A stretch of DNA of 64,000 bases from Sphingobium scionense (GCF_014197035.1 NZ_JACIEU010000009.1:124001-188000); one strand, 5' to 3'; counted from the first letter of the stretch, positions 29,065 through 39,005 are shown. Numbers and translations are program-made. Notes: a model not told the origin generated them from the sequence alone.

Positions 29065-29729
29065 GCCGGCCAGGCTTCCAGCATCGGCACCAACTCGTCG
29101 AAATGGTGGATCACCGCGTCGGCCTCCAGATTGTCGACCGGGCCGTCGAGGAAGCCGAAGCTGACGGCGATGCTGGGAATGCCGGCATTGCGGGCGCCGG
29201 CAATGTCGTTGATCGTGTCGCCCAGGAAGATGGTGCGGCCGCCGCCCGCCCGCTCGATCATCGCATGGATCGGCGCCGGATCGGGCTTGGCGATGCCGAC
29301 CGTGTCACCGGCCACGACCGAGGCGAAACGGTCGAACAGGCCCAGTTGGTGCAGCAGGGGAATCGTGAAGCGTTCCGCCTTGTTGGTGCAGATGGCGAGC
29401 TTCACGCCACGCTCCGCCAGCGCATCCAGCATCGCCATCATGCCGGGATAGGGCAGGGAGTGGAGCGCCAGATTCTGCTGATAATAATCAAGCAGGATCG
29501 GCAGCGTCTGGTCGAGGATGGCCTCGTCATAGCCGCCCGACGCCTCGAGCGCGCGCTGCAGCATCACCTTGGCGCCCTTGCCCACGAAAGGCCGGATGGA
29601 ATCGACCGGGAAGGGCGGGCGGCCGATCGTGCCGATCGCATAATTGACCGCCGCGGCCAGATCGCCGCTGGTGTCGAGCAGGGTGCCGTCGAGGTCGAAG
29701 CCGACAATGTCGAAGGATAAGCGTGCCAT
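29061..29729 (-). CDS. gph: Phosphoglycolate phosphatase (HAD superfamily)
   Basis: A 222-residue HAD hydrolase. Motif I is GFDLDGTLLDTSGD (nucleophile Asp at about 12), motif II ICTNKA, the lysine is in GIAKPDP, and motif IV is FLGDTINDI. The cap domain (about 20-85) is of the Gph type. The enzyme removes 2-phosphoglycolate formed by DNA repair or oxygenation side reactions. It is divergent from glmU with 43 bases between the two ATGs, so their promoters must overlap or lie within the neighbouring gene starts. Assignment within the HAD family is probable, not certain. Confidence 0.85.
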   Translation of the reverse strand: MARLSFDIVGFDLDGTLLDTSGDLAAAVNYAIGTIGRPPFPVDSIRPFVGKGAKVMLQRALEASGGYDEAILDQTLPILLDYYQQNLALHSLPYPGMMAMLDALAERGVKLAICTNKAERFTIPLLHQLGLFDRFASVVAGDTVGIAKPDPAPIHAMIERAGGGRTIFLGDTINDIAGARNAGIPSIAVSFGFLDGPVDNLEADAVIHHFDELVPMLEAWPA

Positions 29730-29772
29730 GGCATCGCCATGCCGCGTCGGCGGTGGCAATGGCAAGGCAAAC

Positions 29773-31188
29773 ATGGCAGAGAGCCGTGATATTCCAGACC
29801 ACTTGAACGAAAAGGACGCGCTTGCCGTGACCGCACCCAGCTCCAATGCCCGGCCCCTGGCAGTCGTCATCCTTGCCGCCGGGCAGGGCACCCGGATGAA
29901 GTCCGGCACGCACAAGGTGCTGCACCCGATTGCGGGGCGGCCGATGCTGCTGCACCTGCTTGCCAGCGTCGCGGACCTGCTGCCCGAGCGGCAGGTGGTT
30001 GTGGTCGGCGCGGGCCGCGAACAGGTGGAAAAGGCGGTCGAGGGCAGCGGCGTCGCGATCGCCGTGCAGGAACAGCAGCTTGGCACCGGTCATGCCGTCG
30101 CGCAGGCGCATGATGCGCTGGCGGGGTTCGCCGGCGATGTGCTGATCCTCTATGGCGACGTGCCATTGGTCAGCGGCGCTACCATGAAGGCGATGCTCGA
30201 TCGACTGAGCCGGGGCGACGAGCCGCGCGCGGTGGTGCTGGGCTTCCGCCCTGATGATGCCGCCGCCTATGGCCGGATCATCGCCGATGGCCAGGGCATC
30301 ATCGAGAAGATGGTCGAGTTTAAGGATGCGGGCGAGGCCGAGCGCGCCGTCACCCTGTGCAACAGCGGCCTGATGGCGGTGCGGGCGAGCGACCTGTTCG
30401 TGCTGCTCGACCAGATCGGCAACAACAATGCGGCCGGCGAATATTATCTGCCCGACATCATCATGCTGCCCGGCGCGAACAGCGCGGTGATCGAGACGGA
30501 GGCGTGGGAAGTGGCCGGCGTGAACAGCCGCGCCGAACTGGCCGGCGTCGAAGCCGTGTGGCAGGACCGCCGCCGCGCCGAAGCAATGCGCGAGGGCGTG
30601 ACCCTGGTCGCGCCGCAGACCGTCTTCTTCGCGCACGATACGGTGCTGGGCCGCGACGTGACGGTCGAACCCAATGTCGTCTTCGGTCCGGGTGTCACCA
30701 TCGCCGACAATGTCGTCATCCACGCCTTCTCCCATCTGGAGGGGGCGACGGTGGCCAGCGGCGCCGACATCGGCCCCTATGCCCGGCTGCGTCCGGGCGC
30801 CGACATCGGCCCCAGGGCGAAGATCGGCAATTTCGTCGAGATCAAGAAGGCGCGCCTCGACGAAGGGGCGAAGGTCAATCACCTCTCCTATATCGGCGAC
30901 GCCAGCGTCGGCGCGGCGGCCAATATCGGCGCAGGCACCATCACCTGCAATTATGACGGCTTCTTCAAGTATAAGACGCAGATCGGCGCGGGCGCCTTCA
31001 TCGGCTCCAACAGCGCGCTGGTCGCCCCCGTGACGATCGGCGACGGCGCGATCGTCGCGGCGGGCAGCGTCGTGACCAAGCCGGTCCCGGCCGACGCGCT
31101 GTGCCTCGTCCGCCCGCAACAGGAAAGCAAGCCGGGTTGGGCGGCGGCCTTCCGCACCCGCATGCGTGAACGGAAGGCGAAGGCTTGA
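29773..31188 (+). CDS. glmU: Bifunctional UDP-N-acetylglucosamine pyrophosphorylase / glucosamine-1-phosphate acetyltransferase
   Basis: A 471-residue enzyme that acetylates glucosamine-1-phosphate and then couples it to UTP. The N-terminal uridylyltransferase domain has LAAGQGTRMKSGTHKVLHPIAG, LYGDVPL and NSGLMAV; the C-terminal left-handed beta-helix begins near residue 260 and includes NLGAG-type turns (NIGAGTITCNYDG) and the acetyl-CoA region near FIGSNSALVAPV. ATG 29773 gives a short N-terminal extension; GTG 29827, after AAAGGA, would give a more typical length. It overlaps the downstream phosphoesterase start by four bases. Confidence 0.95.
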   Translation: MAESRDIPDHLNEKDALAVTAPSSNARPLAVVILAAGQGTRMKSGTHKVLHPIAGRPMLLHLLASVADLLPERQVVVVGAGREQVEKAVEGSGVAIAVQEQQLGTGHAVAQAHDALAGFAGDVLILYGDVPLVSGATMKAMLDRLSRGDEPRAVVLGFRPDDAAAYGRIIADGQGIIEKMVEFKDAGEAERAVTLCNSGLMAVRASDLFVLLDQIGNNNAAGEYYLPDIIMLPGANSAVIETEAWEVAGVNSRAELAGVEAVWQDRRRAEAMREGVTLVAPQTVFFAHDTVLGRDVTVEPNVVFGPGVTIADNVVIHAFSHLEGATVASGADIGPYARLRPGADIGPRAKIGNFVEIKKARLDEGAKVNHLSYIGDASVGAAANIGAGTITCNYDGFFKYKTQIGAGAFIGSNSALVAPVTIGDGAIVAAGSVVTKPVPADALCLVRPQQESKPGWAAAFRTRMRERKAKA

Positions 31189-32048
31189 ATTTCATCCGAC
31201 GCCGGCCTTTTCTGTCCGCCCTGCTGCTCCTGCTGCTGATCGCGGTGGCAGGGCCGCTCTGGCTTCTGATGAATGCCCGCGCCATGCCGGTTGTGCGATG
31301 CGCCGATGTCGTGCTGCCTTTCCCGGCGGGCGTGTCGCAGCAGCCGATCCGGGTTGCGCTGCTGACGGACACCCATCTGTCCGGGCCGGACAACAGCCCG
31401 GCGCGAATGGCGCGGATCGTGGCCCAGATCAACGGCCTCAACCCCGACCTCATCCTGCTGGGCGGCGACTATATCGGCGACAATAAATGGGGCGCGACCT
31501 ATGATGCGCGCCACGCGATCGCGCCCTTTGCCGGGTTGCGCGCGCCGATGGGCGTGGTCGCGGTGCTGGGCAATCATGACAGCCGCAGCAGGAAGAACCG
31601 GGTGGCGCTCAGCGCCGACGACTGGCAGCGCGCCTTTGCCGATCTGGGCATCACCCTGGTGCAGGATGGCGCGGTGCGGCGCGGGCCGCTGGCGATCGGC
31701 GGCCTCAAGGATATCTATACCCGCAAGCCCGACATACCCGATACGTTGAAAGCGATGCAGGACATCGGTGGCGCGCCGGTGATCCTGTCGCACGGACCCG
31801 ATGTCTTTCCGCTGTTGCCCGATGCGCCATCGCTGACCTTGGTCGGCCATACCCATTGCGGGCAGGTGGCACTGCCCTTTGCCGGCATCGTCTATGTCCC
31901 CTCCCGTTATGGCACCCGCTATGCGTGTGGCCGCTATCAGGATGGGCAGAAGGCGATGATCGTGTCCGGGGGCGTCGGCACCAGCGGCCTGCCCTTCCGC
32001 ATGCTGGCGTCGCCCGACATCTGGCTGATCACCATCCGGCCCCGATGA
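31185..32048 (+). CDS. Membrane-anchored metallophosphoesterase (YaeI-like)
   Basis: A 287-residue calcineurin-fold phosphoesterase. The first 30 residues hold one transmembrane helix (FLSALLLLLLIAVAGPLWLLM). The metal-binding motifs are in order: LLTDTHL, GGDYIG, LGNHDS, SHGPD and GHTHCGQ. Related proteins hydrolyse UDP-diacylglucosamine or unknown phosphodiesters at the membrane. The start is a TTG at 31185 that overlaps the glmU stop; no better start is present. It lies between glmU and glmS, which suggests an envelope-related role by position only. Confidence 0.85.
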   Translation: MNFIRRRPFLSALLLLLLIAVAGPLWLLMNARAMPVVRCADVVLPFPAGVSQQPIRVALLTDTHLSGPDNSPARMARIVAQINGLNPDLILLGGDYIGDNKWGATYDARHAIAPFAGLRAPMGVVAVLGNHDSRSRKNRVALSADDWQRAFADLGITLVQDGAVRRGPLAIGGLKDIYTRKPDIPDTLKAMQDIGGAPVILSHGPDVFPLLPDAPSLTLVGHTHCGQVALPFAGIVYVPSRYGTRYACGRYQDGQKAMIVSGGVGTSGLPFRMLASPDIWLITIRPR

Positions 32049-32164
32049 CATTCTTTTCATGCCTCAGCCATGGCGCTGTCGCCTGACCGGCATTAATGGC
32101 ATGGCGACAAAGCTGTCCTATATGGACGATATCTGACTAATCTGGTTCGGCGGGGCTTTCCACC

Positions 32165-33988
32165 ATGTGCGGTATCATCGGAATTATCGGTAACGACCAG
32201 GTCGCGGAACGACTGGTCGACGGCCTCAAGCGGCTGGAATATCGCGGCTATGACAGTGCCGGCGTCGCCACCGTGCATGACGGCCGGATCAATCGCCGCC
32301 GGGCCGAGGGCAAGCTCAACAATCTGGTCAAGGAATTGGCTGCCTCGCCGCTGGCCGGCACCACGGGCATCGCCCACACCCGCTGGGCCACCCATGGCGC
32401 ACCGACCACCAGCAACGCGCACCCGCACGCGACCGGCGAAGTGGCGCTGGTCCACAATGGCATCATCGAGAATTTCAAGCCGCTGCGCGATGAACTGATC
32501 GGGCGGGGTCGCACCTTCGACAGCCAGACCGATACCGAAGTGGTCGCCCATCTGGTGAGCGAACTGGTGGAGCAGGGCGTGGCGCCGAAGGATGCCGTGG
32601 CCCGGATACTGCCGCGCCTGCACGGCGCCTTCGCACTCGCCATCCTGTTCAAGAGCCATCCCGACATGCTGATCGGCGCGCGCCTCGGCTCGCCGCTGGT
32701 CGTGGGCTATGGCGATGGTGAGACCTATCTGGGGTCCGATGCGCTGGCGCTCGCCCCATTGACCCAGCGCATCGCCTATCTGGATGAGGGCGACTGGGTC
32801 GTCATCACCAAGGACGGCGCCGAAATTTTCGACAAGGACAACAACCCGGTCGAACGCCCCGTCACCATTTCCGGCGTGTCCGGGGCGATGATCGACAAGG
32901 GCAATCATCGCCACTTCATGCAGAAGGAAATTTATGAGCAGCCGGTCGTCGTGGCCCAGACGCTCAAGGCCTATCTGCAGCGGATGGACGATCGCGTGTC
33001 GCTGCCGATCCCCGATTTCGACCTGTCGACCATCCGCCGCGTCACCATCGTCGCCTGCGGCACCAGCTTCTATGCCGGCATGGTCGCGCGCTACTGGTTC
33101 GAACAATTCGCCCGCGTTCCGGTCGATTTGGATTTCGCCTCCGAGTTCCGCTATCGCGAACCGGTGATGGAGGAGGGGGGCCTCGCCCTCTTCATCAGCC
33201 AGTCGGGCGAAACCGCCGACACGCTCGCCGCGCTGCGCTATGCCCGCGCGCAAGGGCAGAAGATCGCCGTCGTCGTCAATGTGCCGACCAGTTCGATGGC
33301 GCGCGAGGCCGACCTGCTGCTGCCGACCCATGCCGGGCCGGAAATCGGCGTCGCCTCGACCAAGGCCTTCACCTGCCAGCTCGCCGTGCTGGCCGCCTTC
33401 GCCGCCAATCTGGCGCGGGCGAAGGGGCGGCTGACCCCTGCGGAGGAAAAGGAAATCGTCCGGCACCTGGCCGAAGCACCCGCCGCGATCAACGGCGCGC
33501 TCGCCTATGACGAGGCGATCGAGGCGATGGCCCACCATATCGTCCCGGCCCGCGACGTCCTCTATCTCGGCCGCGGCACCGATTATCCGCTGGCGCTGGA
33601 AGGGGCGCTCAAGCTCAAGGAAATCAGCTATATCCATGCCGAAGGCTATGCGGCCGGCGAGATGAAGCATGGTCCGATCGCGCTGATCGACGAACTGGTG
33701 CCGGTGATCTGCATCGCGCCGTCCGGCCCCTTGTTTGAAAAGACCGTCAGCAACATGCAGGAAGTGCAGGCGCGGGGCGGCAAGGTGGTGCTGATTTCCG
33801 ACTATGACGGGGTGCAGGCGGCGGGCGAGGGGTGTCTGGCCACCATCACCATGCCCAAGGTCCATCCTCTGATCGCGCCGATGGTCTATGCCGTGCCGGT
33901 GCAACTGCTCGCCTATCATGTCGCCGTGCTCAAGGGCACGGATGTGGATCAGCCGCGCAATCTGGCAAAAAGCGTCACGGTGGAGTGA
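32165..33988 (+). CDS. glmS: Glutamine-fructose-6-phosphate aminotransferase (isomerizing)
   Basis: A 607-residue enzyme that makes glucosamine-6-phosphate, the entry to amino-sugar synthesis. The catalytic cysteine is residue 2 (MCGIIGIIG), followed by the glutaminase domain to about 240; two SIS isomerase domains follow (CGTSFYAGMVARYW, SQSGETADTLAAL, EGALKLKEISYIHAEGY), and the C-terminus PRNLAKSVTVE is conserved. The 116-base leader has a TGTCGCC/GGCGACA hairpin at 32077-32109 but no sign of a glmS ribozyme, which is mainly a Gram-positive feature. It follows glmU and the phosphoesterase in the same direction. Confidence 0.97.
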   Translation: MCGIIGIIGNDQVAERLVDGLKRLEYRGYDSAGVATVHDGRINRRRAEGKLNNLVKELAASPLAGTTGIAHTRWATHGAPTTSNAHPHATGEVALVHNGIIENFKPLRDELIGRGRTFDSQTDTEVVAHLVSELVEQGVAPKDAVARILPRLHGAFALAILFKSHPDMLIGARLGSPLVVGYGDGETYLGSDALALAPLTQRIAYLDEGDWVVITKDGAEIFDKDNNPVERPVTISGVSGAMIDKGNHRHFMQKEIYEQPVVVAQTLKAYLQRMDDRVSLPIPDFDLSTIRRVTIVACGTSFYAGMVARYWFEQFARVPVDLDFASEFRYREPVMEEGGLALFISQSGETADTLAALRYARAQGQKIAVVVNVPTSSMAREADLLLPTHAGPEIGVASTKAFTCQLAVLAAFAANLARAKGRLTPAEEKEIVRHLAEAPAAINGALAYDEAIEAMAHHIVPARDVLYLGRGTDYPLALEGALKLKEISYIHAEGYAAGEMKHGPIALIDELVPVICIAPSGPLFEKTVSNMQEVQARGGKVVLISDYDGVQAAGEGCLATITMPKVHPLIAPMVYAVPVQLLAYHVAVLKGTDVDQPRNLAKSVTVE

Positions 33989-33990
33989 GC

Positions 33991-34013
33991 GGGGGGACTA
34001 GCTCCCCCCTTAA
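33991..34013 (+). terminator. glmS terminator
   Basis: Stem GGGGGGA / TCCCCCC with a five-base loop followed by TTAA, just after the glmS stop and abutting the convergent gene. Compact and GC-only stem, short T run. Confidence 0.6.
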
Positions 34014-35627
34014 TCAGCCGCCACCCGGCGAATTATGGCCACCGGCCGGCACCGGCCCGCCGCTCGGCGCATGAGCATGGTCGGGATTGCTGTCCCAATC
34101 GATATGATAAAGGTCGAAGCGGCGGTCGCGCAGGTTGCGGACCGTGCCTTCGGCGCGCGCCCAGCTGAGATCGGCCAGATTCACGTCCGCCATGGTCAGC
34201 GTCTCGACATTCTCGCTCGCCTCGGCCGCGATGCCGTCACGGGCAAAGGGCAGGTCGCACGGCGTCAGGATCGCGCTCTGGGCATATTGAATGTCCATAT
34301 TGTCGACGTTCGGCAGGTTGCCGACATTGCCCGACATCACGACATAGCATTGATTCTCGATCGCGCGGGCCTGTGCGCAATAGCGCACGCGCATATATCC
34401 TAGGCGCGAGTCGGTGCAGAAGGGAACGAAGATGATGCGCGCGCCCTGGTCGACCAGGCGCCGGGCCAGTTCGGGAAATTCGCTGTCATAACAGATCAGC
34501 ACGCCGATCGGCCCGCAGTCGGTCTGGATCACGTCGAGCGCGTCGCCACCCTTGATGTTCCACCAGAAGGCCTCGTTGGGGGTCGGGTGGATCTTTTCCT
34601 GGGTGTGGACCGATCCGTCGCGCAGCGCGACATAGGCGATATTCTGGATGTCGCCATCATCGGCGCGGGTCGGGTGCGATCCGCCGATGATGTTGATATT
34701 ATATTCCAGCGCCATCCGCGTCAGTTCCTTGGTCAGGCGCGGGGTATAGCCGGTCAGCTTGTCGATCGCCTCGATCGGGTTCAGCTTCTTGGTCTCGAAG
34801 GACAGCAGGGGCAGGGTGAACAATTCGGGGAAGACGATGAAGTCCGACCGGTAATCGGCGGCCACATCGACGAAATATTCGATGTTGCGGATGAACTCGT
34901 CGAAATCCTTCACCGCGCGCGCCTGGAGCTGGCAGGTGGCGAGGCGGACGCTCTCCACGCCGCGCGGCACCCGCATTTCCGGCGCTTCGTCCGGGTCGAC
35001 ATAGGGGTTGCGCCAGACCAGATGGGCGGCATGTCCGTCGGACTGCTTGTCTTCGGGCAGGTAGTTTTCGAGCACGCCCAGCGGCTCGAACTGGTTCTTC
35101 AACTGGAAGCTGATGACCTGGTCGCGCATCTTGCCGCTGACCACCTTTTCCAGATAGTCGGCCGGGCTGCCGGTGCGGCGCTTGGCGCGGGCATAGCCGG
35201 GCATGCGGCCGGCAATGACGATGCCGTGCAGGTCCAGTTCCTCGGCCAGTTCCTTGCGCTCGTCATAGAGGCGCTGGCCGATGCGCAGGCCGCGCAGCTT
35301 GGGATCGACCGCCATTTCATAGCCATATAGCCATTCGCCCGCCGCGCTGTGGCGGGTGCCGAAACCGTTGGCGGTGATCTCTTCCCAGTCATGGTGGGAA
35401 AAGGCCATCGTCTTGCTGACGCGCATCGTGGCGCAATAGCCCACGACCTTGCTGTCATAGAGGGCGACAAAGCAGCCATTGGGGAAATTGTTGATCTGGC
35501 CGCGGATGGTGGCCAGCGAATAATTGGGCATGCCGGGATAGGCCCGGGCGATCAGCCGCTGGATGCCGCGCACATCGGCCGGCACCGCCGCCCGGACTTC
35601 CAGGCGTTTCTTGGCCGTCGTCGTCAT
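34014..35627 (-). CDS. Fusion of GNAT acetyltransferase and carbon-nitrogen hydrolase
   Basis: A 537-residue two-domain protein. Residues 1-200 form a GNAT N-acetyltransferase (LEVRAAVPADVRGIQRLIARAYPG and PKLRGLRIGQRLYDERK for acetyl-CoA). Residues 225-510 form a nitrilase-superfamily hydrolase with the Glu-Lys-Cys triad in VFPELFTLP, EKIHPTPNE and LICYDSEFP. Both sets of catalytic residues are intact. The fusion is known in several bacteria but its substrate is unknown; removal and acetylation of an amine is one idea. The ATG at 35627 follows GGGAGCAGAGA. The ATG 21 bases upstream lacks a ribosome site. It lies downstream of icd and a terminator. Confidence 0.9.
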   Translation of the reverse strand: MTTTAKKRLEVRAAVPADVRGIQRLIARAYPGMPNYSLATIRGQINNFPNGCFVALYDSKVVGYCATMRVSKTMAFSHHDWEEITANGFGTRHSAAGEWLYGYEMAVDPKLRGLRIGQRLYDERKELAEELDLHGIVIAGRMPGYARAKRRTGSPADYLEKVVSGKMRDQVISFQLKNQFEPLGVLENYLPEDKQSDGHAAHLVWRNPYVDPDEAPEMRVPRGVESVRLATCQLQARAVKDFDEFIRNIEYFVDVAADYRSDFIVFPELFTLPLLSFETKKLNPIEAIDKLTGYTPRLTKELTRMALEYNINIIGGSHPTRADDGDIQNIAYVALRDGSVHTQEKIHPTPNEAFWWNIKGGDALDVIQTDCGPIGVLICYDSEFPELARRLVDQGARIIFVPFCTDSRLGYMRVRYCAQARAIENQCYVVMSGNVGNLPNVDNMDIQYAQSAILTPCDLPFARDGIAAEASENVETLTMADVNLADLSWARAEGTVRNLRDRRFDLYHIDWDSNPDHAHAPSGGPVPAGGHNSPGGG

Positions 35628-35652
35628 TCTCTGCTCCCGTCGCATCAATCCG

Positions 35653-35687
35653 AAAAGGAAAAGGCGGCGCCGGGATGCGGCGCCGCC
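35653..35687 (-). terminator. icd terminator
   Basis: Minus-strand stem GGCGGCGCC / GGCGCCGCC with a seven-base loop, followed by TTTTCCTTTT. It separates icd from the GNAT-nitrilase gene. Confidence 0.8.
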
Positions 35688-35746
35688 TCGTTCCGTTTCC
35701 GTATTGAAAGCTTCAGGAAGCGATCAGTTCCGGCAGAAAGCCTTTA

Positions 35747-36967
35747 TCAGCCCCAGTTCGCCATTTCGGCTTCCAGATTGACGCGGATCGCCTCGAAGAA
35801 CTGCTCCGTGGTCATCCATGCCTGATCCGGGCCGATCAGCAGCGCCAGATCCTTGGTCATCGCGCCGCTCTCGACGGTCTTGATGCAGACCTGCTCCAGC
35901 GTCTCGGCGAACTTGGTGACCTCGGGGGTGCCGTCGAACTTGCCGCGGAAGGCCAGACCCTGGGTCCAGGCGAAGATCGACGCGATCGGGTTGGTCGAGG
36001 TCGCCTTGCCCTGCTGGTGCTGGCGATAGTGGCGGGTCACGGTGCCGTGCGCGGCTTCGGCTTCCACGGTCTTGCCGTCGGGCGACAGCAGCACCGAGGT
36101 CATCAGGCCGAGCGAGCCGAAGCCCTGGGCCACCGTGTCGGACTGGACGTCGCCGTCATAATTCTTGCACGCCCAGACGAACTTGCCGCTCCACTTCAGC
36201 GCCGACGCGACCATGTCGTCGATCAGGCGGTGTTCGTAGATGATGCCCTTGGCCTTGAACGCCTCGGCGAATTCGGCGTCGAACACTTCCTGGAACAGAT
36301 CCTTGAAGCGGCCGTCATAGGCCTTGAGGATGGTGTTCTTGGTCGAGAGGTACAGCGGCCATCCGCGATCGAGCGCATAGTTCATGCTGGCGCGGGCGAA
36401 GTCGCGGATCGAATCGTCCAGATTGTACATGCCCATGGCAACGCCGGACGACGGGAAGTCGAACACTTCCTTCTCGATCTTCTCGCCATTTTCGCCGTCC
36501 CAGATCATGCGCAGCTTGCCGGCGCTGGGGACGACGAAGTCGGTCGCCTTATACTGGTCGCCGAACGCATGGCGGCCGATGACGATCGGGTCGGTCCAGC
36601 CCGGAACCAGGCGGGGCACATTCTTGATGACGATCGGCTCGCGGAACACGACGCCGCCCAGGATGTTGCGGATCGTGCCGTTGGGCGAGCGCCACATCGA
36701 CTTGAGGTTGAATTCCTCGACGCGCGCTTCGTCCGGGGTGATGGTCGCGCACTTCACGCCAACGCCATATTCCTTGATCGCGTTGGCCGCATCGACGGTG
36801 ATCTGGTCGCTGGTCTCGTCGCGCTTCTCGACCGAAAGGTCATAATATTTCAGGTCGATGTCGAGATAGGGCTTGATCAGACGCTCGCGGATCCATTCCC
36901 AGATGATGCGGGTCATTTCGTCGCCGTCGATTTCCACGACGGGGTTTTTCACCTTGATCTTCGCCAT
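35747..36967 (-). CDS. icd: NADP-dependent isocitrate dehydrogenase
   Basis: A 406-residue enzyme of the homodimeric type II group, the kind found in alphaproteobacteria and eukaryotes. It converts isocitrate to 2-oxoglutarate. Recognisable segments are [17 protein letters not shown] at the N-terminus, the substrate loop [21 protein letters not shown], and the NADP region [23 protein letters not shown] (given here as flanking motifs [10 protein letters not shown] and [11 protein letters not shown]). It has no AceK-type serine loop of the E. coli enzyme. The ATG at 36967 is clear. It is divergent from psd. Confidence 0.95.
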   Translation of the reverse strand: MAKIKVKNPVVEIDGDEMTRIIWEWIRERLIKPYLDIDLKYYDLSVEKRDETSDQITVDAANAIKEYGVGVKCATITPDEARVEEFNLKSMWRSPNGTIRNILGGVVFREPIVIKNVPRLVPGWTDPIVIGRHAFGDQYKATDFVVPSAGKLRMIWDGENGEKIEKEVFDFPSSGVAMGMYNLDDSIRDFARASMNYALDRGWPLYLSTKNTILKAYDGRFKDLFQEVFDAEFAEAFKAKGIIYEHRLIDDMVASALKWSGKFVWACKNYDGDVQSDTVAQGFGSLGLMTSVLLSPDGKTVEAEAAHGTVTRHYRQHQQGKATSTNPIASIFAWTQGLAFRGKFDGTPEVTKFAETLEQVCIKTVESGAMTKDLALLIGPDQAWMTTEQFFEAIRVNLEAEMANWG

Positions 36968-37171
36968 AGCGCCTATTCGCCTTCTTCTCTTGGGTGGAAT
37001 TATGGGGACGCCCTAGGCAAAGCGGCGCCAATGTTCAACCTTCGACCGCCGGTTTTCCGGCCGATCATGCGATGCATGCGCAAGACTGTTGTGCGGCGCG
37101 CGTTCATGCAGGGAGCCAAGGGCCGGGATCGTCGTTGTCAGGATCAATGTCTCCCCCTAAAGACGGTGCCC

Positions 37172-37906
37172 ATGGAAAATGACGAGATCACGATTGCCGC
37201 CGGCGGCAATGTCAAATGGCGCTTCCCCTCGGTCCATCCCGAAGGGGTGAAGTTCGGCGCGATCGCGGCGGCGATCACCGGCCTGTTCTTTGTGATGGGT
37301 TGGGAAATCATCGGCTGGTTGATGCTGATGGTCACCATCTGGGTGCTGGCCTTCTTCCGCGATCCGATCCGCGCCGTGCCGCAGGATGAAGGCGCGATCA
37401 TCGCCCCGGCGGATGGCCTGGTGACCTTGATCCAGCGCGTACCCCCGCCGCGCGAGATGGCGGGGCCGGATGGCCTGGGCGACCAGCCGCTGATCCGCGT
37501 GTCGATCTTCATGAGCGTGTTCGACGTCCATATCAACCGCACCCCGATCGGCGGGACGGTGAAGGCCGTCACCTATATTTCGGGCAAGTTCCTCAATGCC
37601 GATCTCGACAAGGCGAGCGAGGATAATGAGCGCCAGCATATCCTGGTCGAGCGTCATGACGGCCTGCGCGTCGGCTTCACCCAGATTGCGGGCCTGGTCG
37701 CGCGCCGCATCGTGCCTTTCGTGAAGCCGGGTGACATGGTCGCCGCCGGCCAGCGCATCGGCCTCATTCGCTTCGGCAGCCGCGTCGACGTCTATCTGCC
37801 CGCCGGCGTCGCGCCGCGCGTGATCCTGGGCCAGCGCACCGTCGCGGGTGAGACGATCCTGGGTCAGATCGGCGACCGCCGCGTGATCGCGGGTATCCAG
37901 CAGTGA
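37172..37906 (+). CDS. psd: Phosphatidylserine decarboxylase proenzyme
   Basis: A 244-residue membrane enzyme that makes phosphatidylethanolamine. It is of the short type. One hydrophobic hairpin ([32 protein letters not shown]) anchors the N-terminus. The self-cleavage site is the Gly-Ser in [12 protein letters not shown], which yields the pyruvoyl-bearing alpha chain. [14 protein letters not shown] is also typical. The ATG at 37172 fits; the long upstream frame is icd read backwards. It overlaps pssA by four bases (GTGA), so both steps of the pathway are co-translated. Confidence 0.94.
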   Translation: MENDEITIAAGGNVKWRFPSVHPEGVKFGAIAAAITGLFFVMGWEIIGWLMLMVTIWVLAFFRDPIRAVPQDEGAIIAPADGLVTLIQRVPPPREMAGPDGLGDQPLIRVSIFMSVFDVHINRTPIGGTVKAVTYISGKFLNADLDKASEDNERQHILVERHDGLRVGFTQIAGLVARRIVPFVKPGDMVAAGQRIGLIRFGSRVDVYLPAGVAPRVILGQRTVAGETILGQIGDRRVIAGIQQ

Positions 37907-38670
37907 GGCAGCGTCGCGCCGTTCCGCGCGGGCTGCGGCGCGGCATCACGCTGCGCATGCTGGCGCCCAACGCGGTGACGGCGATGGCGCTCTGCTTTGG
38001 TCTCACCGGCGTGCGCTACGGCATTTCGGGCGATTGGGAGCGGGCGGTATTGTCCATCCTGTTCGCCGGCGTGCTCGATGGACTCGATGGCCGGATCGCC
38101 CGGCTGCTGCGCGGCGAGAGCCGCTTTGGGGCCGAGCTGGATTCGCTGTCCGATTCGATCGCCTTTGGTGTCGCGCCTGCGCTGATCCTCTATCTCTGGT
38201 CGCTGCACGCCATGCCGAAATTCGGCTGGATCTTCGCGTTGGCCCATGCGCTGTCCTGCGCACTGCGCCTCGCGCGCTTCAATGCCAATATCGATGTCGA
38301 GGAGCAGCCGCACAAATCGGCCGGCTTCCTGACCGGCGTGCCGGCCCCGGCCGGCGCTGGCCTCACCTTCGTGCCGCTCTATCTGTGGCTGGTAACCGGC
38401 GAAGAGATTTTCCGCGCCTGGTATGTGGTCGCGCCCTGGACGGCCTTTATCGCCTTCCTGATGATCTCCAACATCGCCACCTATAGCTGGTCGGCGCTGC
38501 GCCTGCGCAAGCGCATCCGGCTGGAACTGATCGCGCTCGTCGGCCTGCTGGCGGCGGCGCTGGCAACCCAGCCCTGGTTGACGCTGCTGCTGATCTGCGC
38601 CGTCTATGTGTTGCTGATCCCGTTCGGCATTCTGTCCTACGCCAAGGTGCGCAAGCAGCCTGCCGTCTGA
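37903..38670 (+). CDS. pssA: CDP-diacylglycerol-serine O-phosphatidyltransferase
   Basis: A 255-residue integral membrane enzyme of the type II (PssA of Bacillus and Rhizobium) group. The CDP-alcohol signature is complete, DGLDGRIAR then eight residues and G-x3-D-x3-D (GAELDSLSD). About six to eight helices follow. It supplies phosphatidylserine to Psd encoded just upstream. It starts with GTG at 37903 overlapping the psd stop. It ends 14 bases before the stop of a small convergent gene. Confidence 0.94.
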   Translation: MRQRRAVPRGLRRGITLRMLAPNAVTAMALCFGLTGVRYGISGDWERAVLSILFAGVLDGLDGRIARLLRGESRFGAELDSLSDSIAFGVAPALILYLWSLHAMPKFGWIFALAHALSCALRLARFNANIDVEEQPHKSAGFLTGVPAPAGAGLTFVPLYLWLVTGEEIFRAWYVVAPWTAFIAFLMISNIATYSWSALRLRKRIRLELIALVGLLAAALATQPWLTLLLICAVYVLLIPFGILSYAKVRKQPAV

Positions 38671-38684
38671 GTCCGGCGCCCTGT

Positions 38685-38906
38685 TCAGGCAGCGAGGGCG
38701 CTGCCGGACAGGACGGCGGCGGGTGCGGGCTGGCGGACACGGTTCCGCTGGATTCGGATGTGGTAGACGGGCGGCTCCTGGGGGATCGGTTCGAACAACA
38801 GGGCTGCCGCCATCTTCTGATGATAGAGCGCAAACATCCAGGCGATGGTGCCGACCGCCAGCAGGAAGGCGGCGGAGAAAATGGTCGCTGCAACAATGGT
38901 GAACAT
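38685..38906 (-). CDS. Small single-helix membrane protein with a LexA-type site upstream
   Basis: A 73-residue protein I do not recognise. Residues 2-26 form one transmembrane helix (MFTIVAATIFSAAFLLAVGTIA), followed by a polar tail rich in Pro, Gln and Arg. The ATG at 38906 is chosen because it begins directly at the helix; a GTG at 38939 would add 11 polar residues. No strong ribosome site is seen. About 85 bases upstream lies GTTC-N7-GTTC, the alphaproteobacterial LexA motif. Small one-helix proteins under LexA control include division inhibitors such as SidA of Caulobacter; a similar role here is a hypothesis only. Confidence 0.55.
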   Translation of the reverse strand: MFTIVAATIFSAAFLLAVGTIAWMFALYHQKMAAALLFEPIPQEPPVYHIRIQRNRVRQPAPAAVLSGSALAA

Positions 38907-38990
38907 GGCCGCTGACTTTCTATCTTGCCATTTGCACACTTAGGCTCACTATGTCGGTGCAAACGGGCGTTTAGTCTGTTTGTTCCATTT

Positions 38991-39005
38991 GTTCACTTTA
39001 TGTTC
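38991..39005. promoter_or_regulatory. Candidate LexA box
   Basis: GTTCACTTTATGTTC is an exact GTTC-N7-GTTC, the direct-repeat operator of alphaproteobacterial LexA. Further GTTC/GAAC units are at 38982-38985 and 39015-39018 (GTTCTC-N5-GAGAAC). A possible minus-strand promoter (TGAACA, 16 bases, TAAACG) overlaps it. It could act on the small membrane protein gene, on rpsB, or neither. Confidence 0.5.

Noticed and set aside
32049..32164. glmS ribozyme or riboswitch in the glmS leader
   Set aside because: The leader has only a 7-bp hairpin and lacks the core sequence; the ribozyme is essentially a Gram-positive element.
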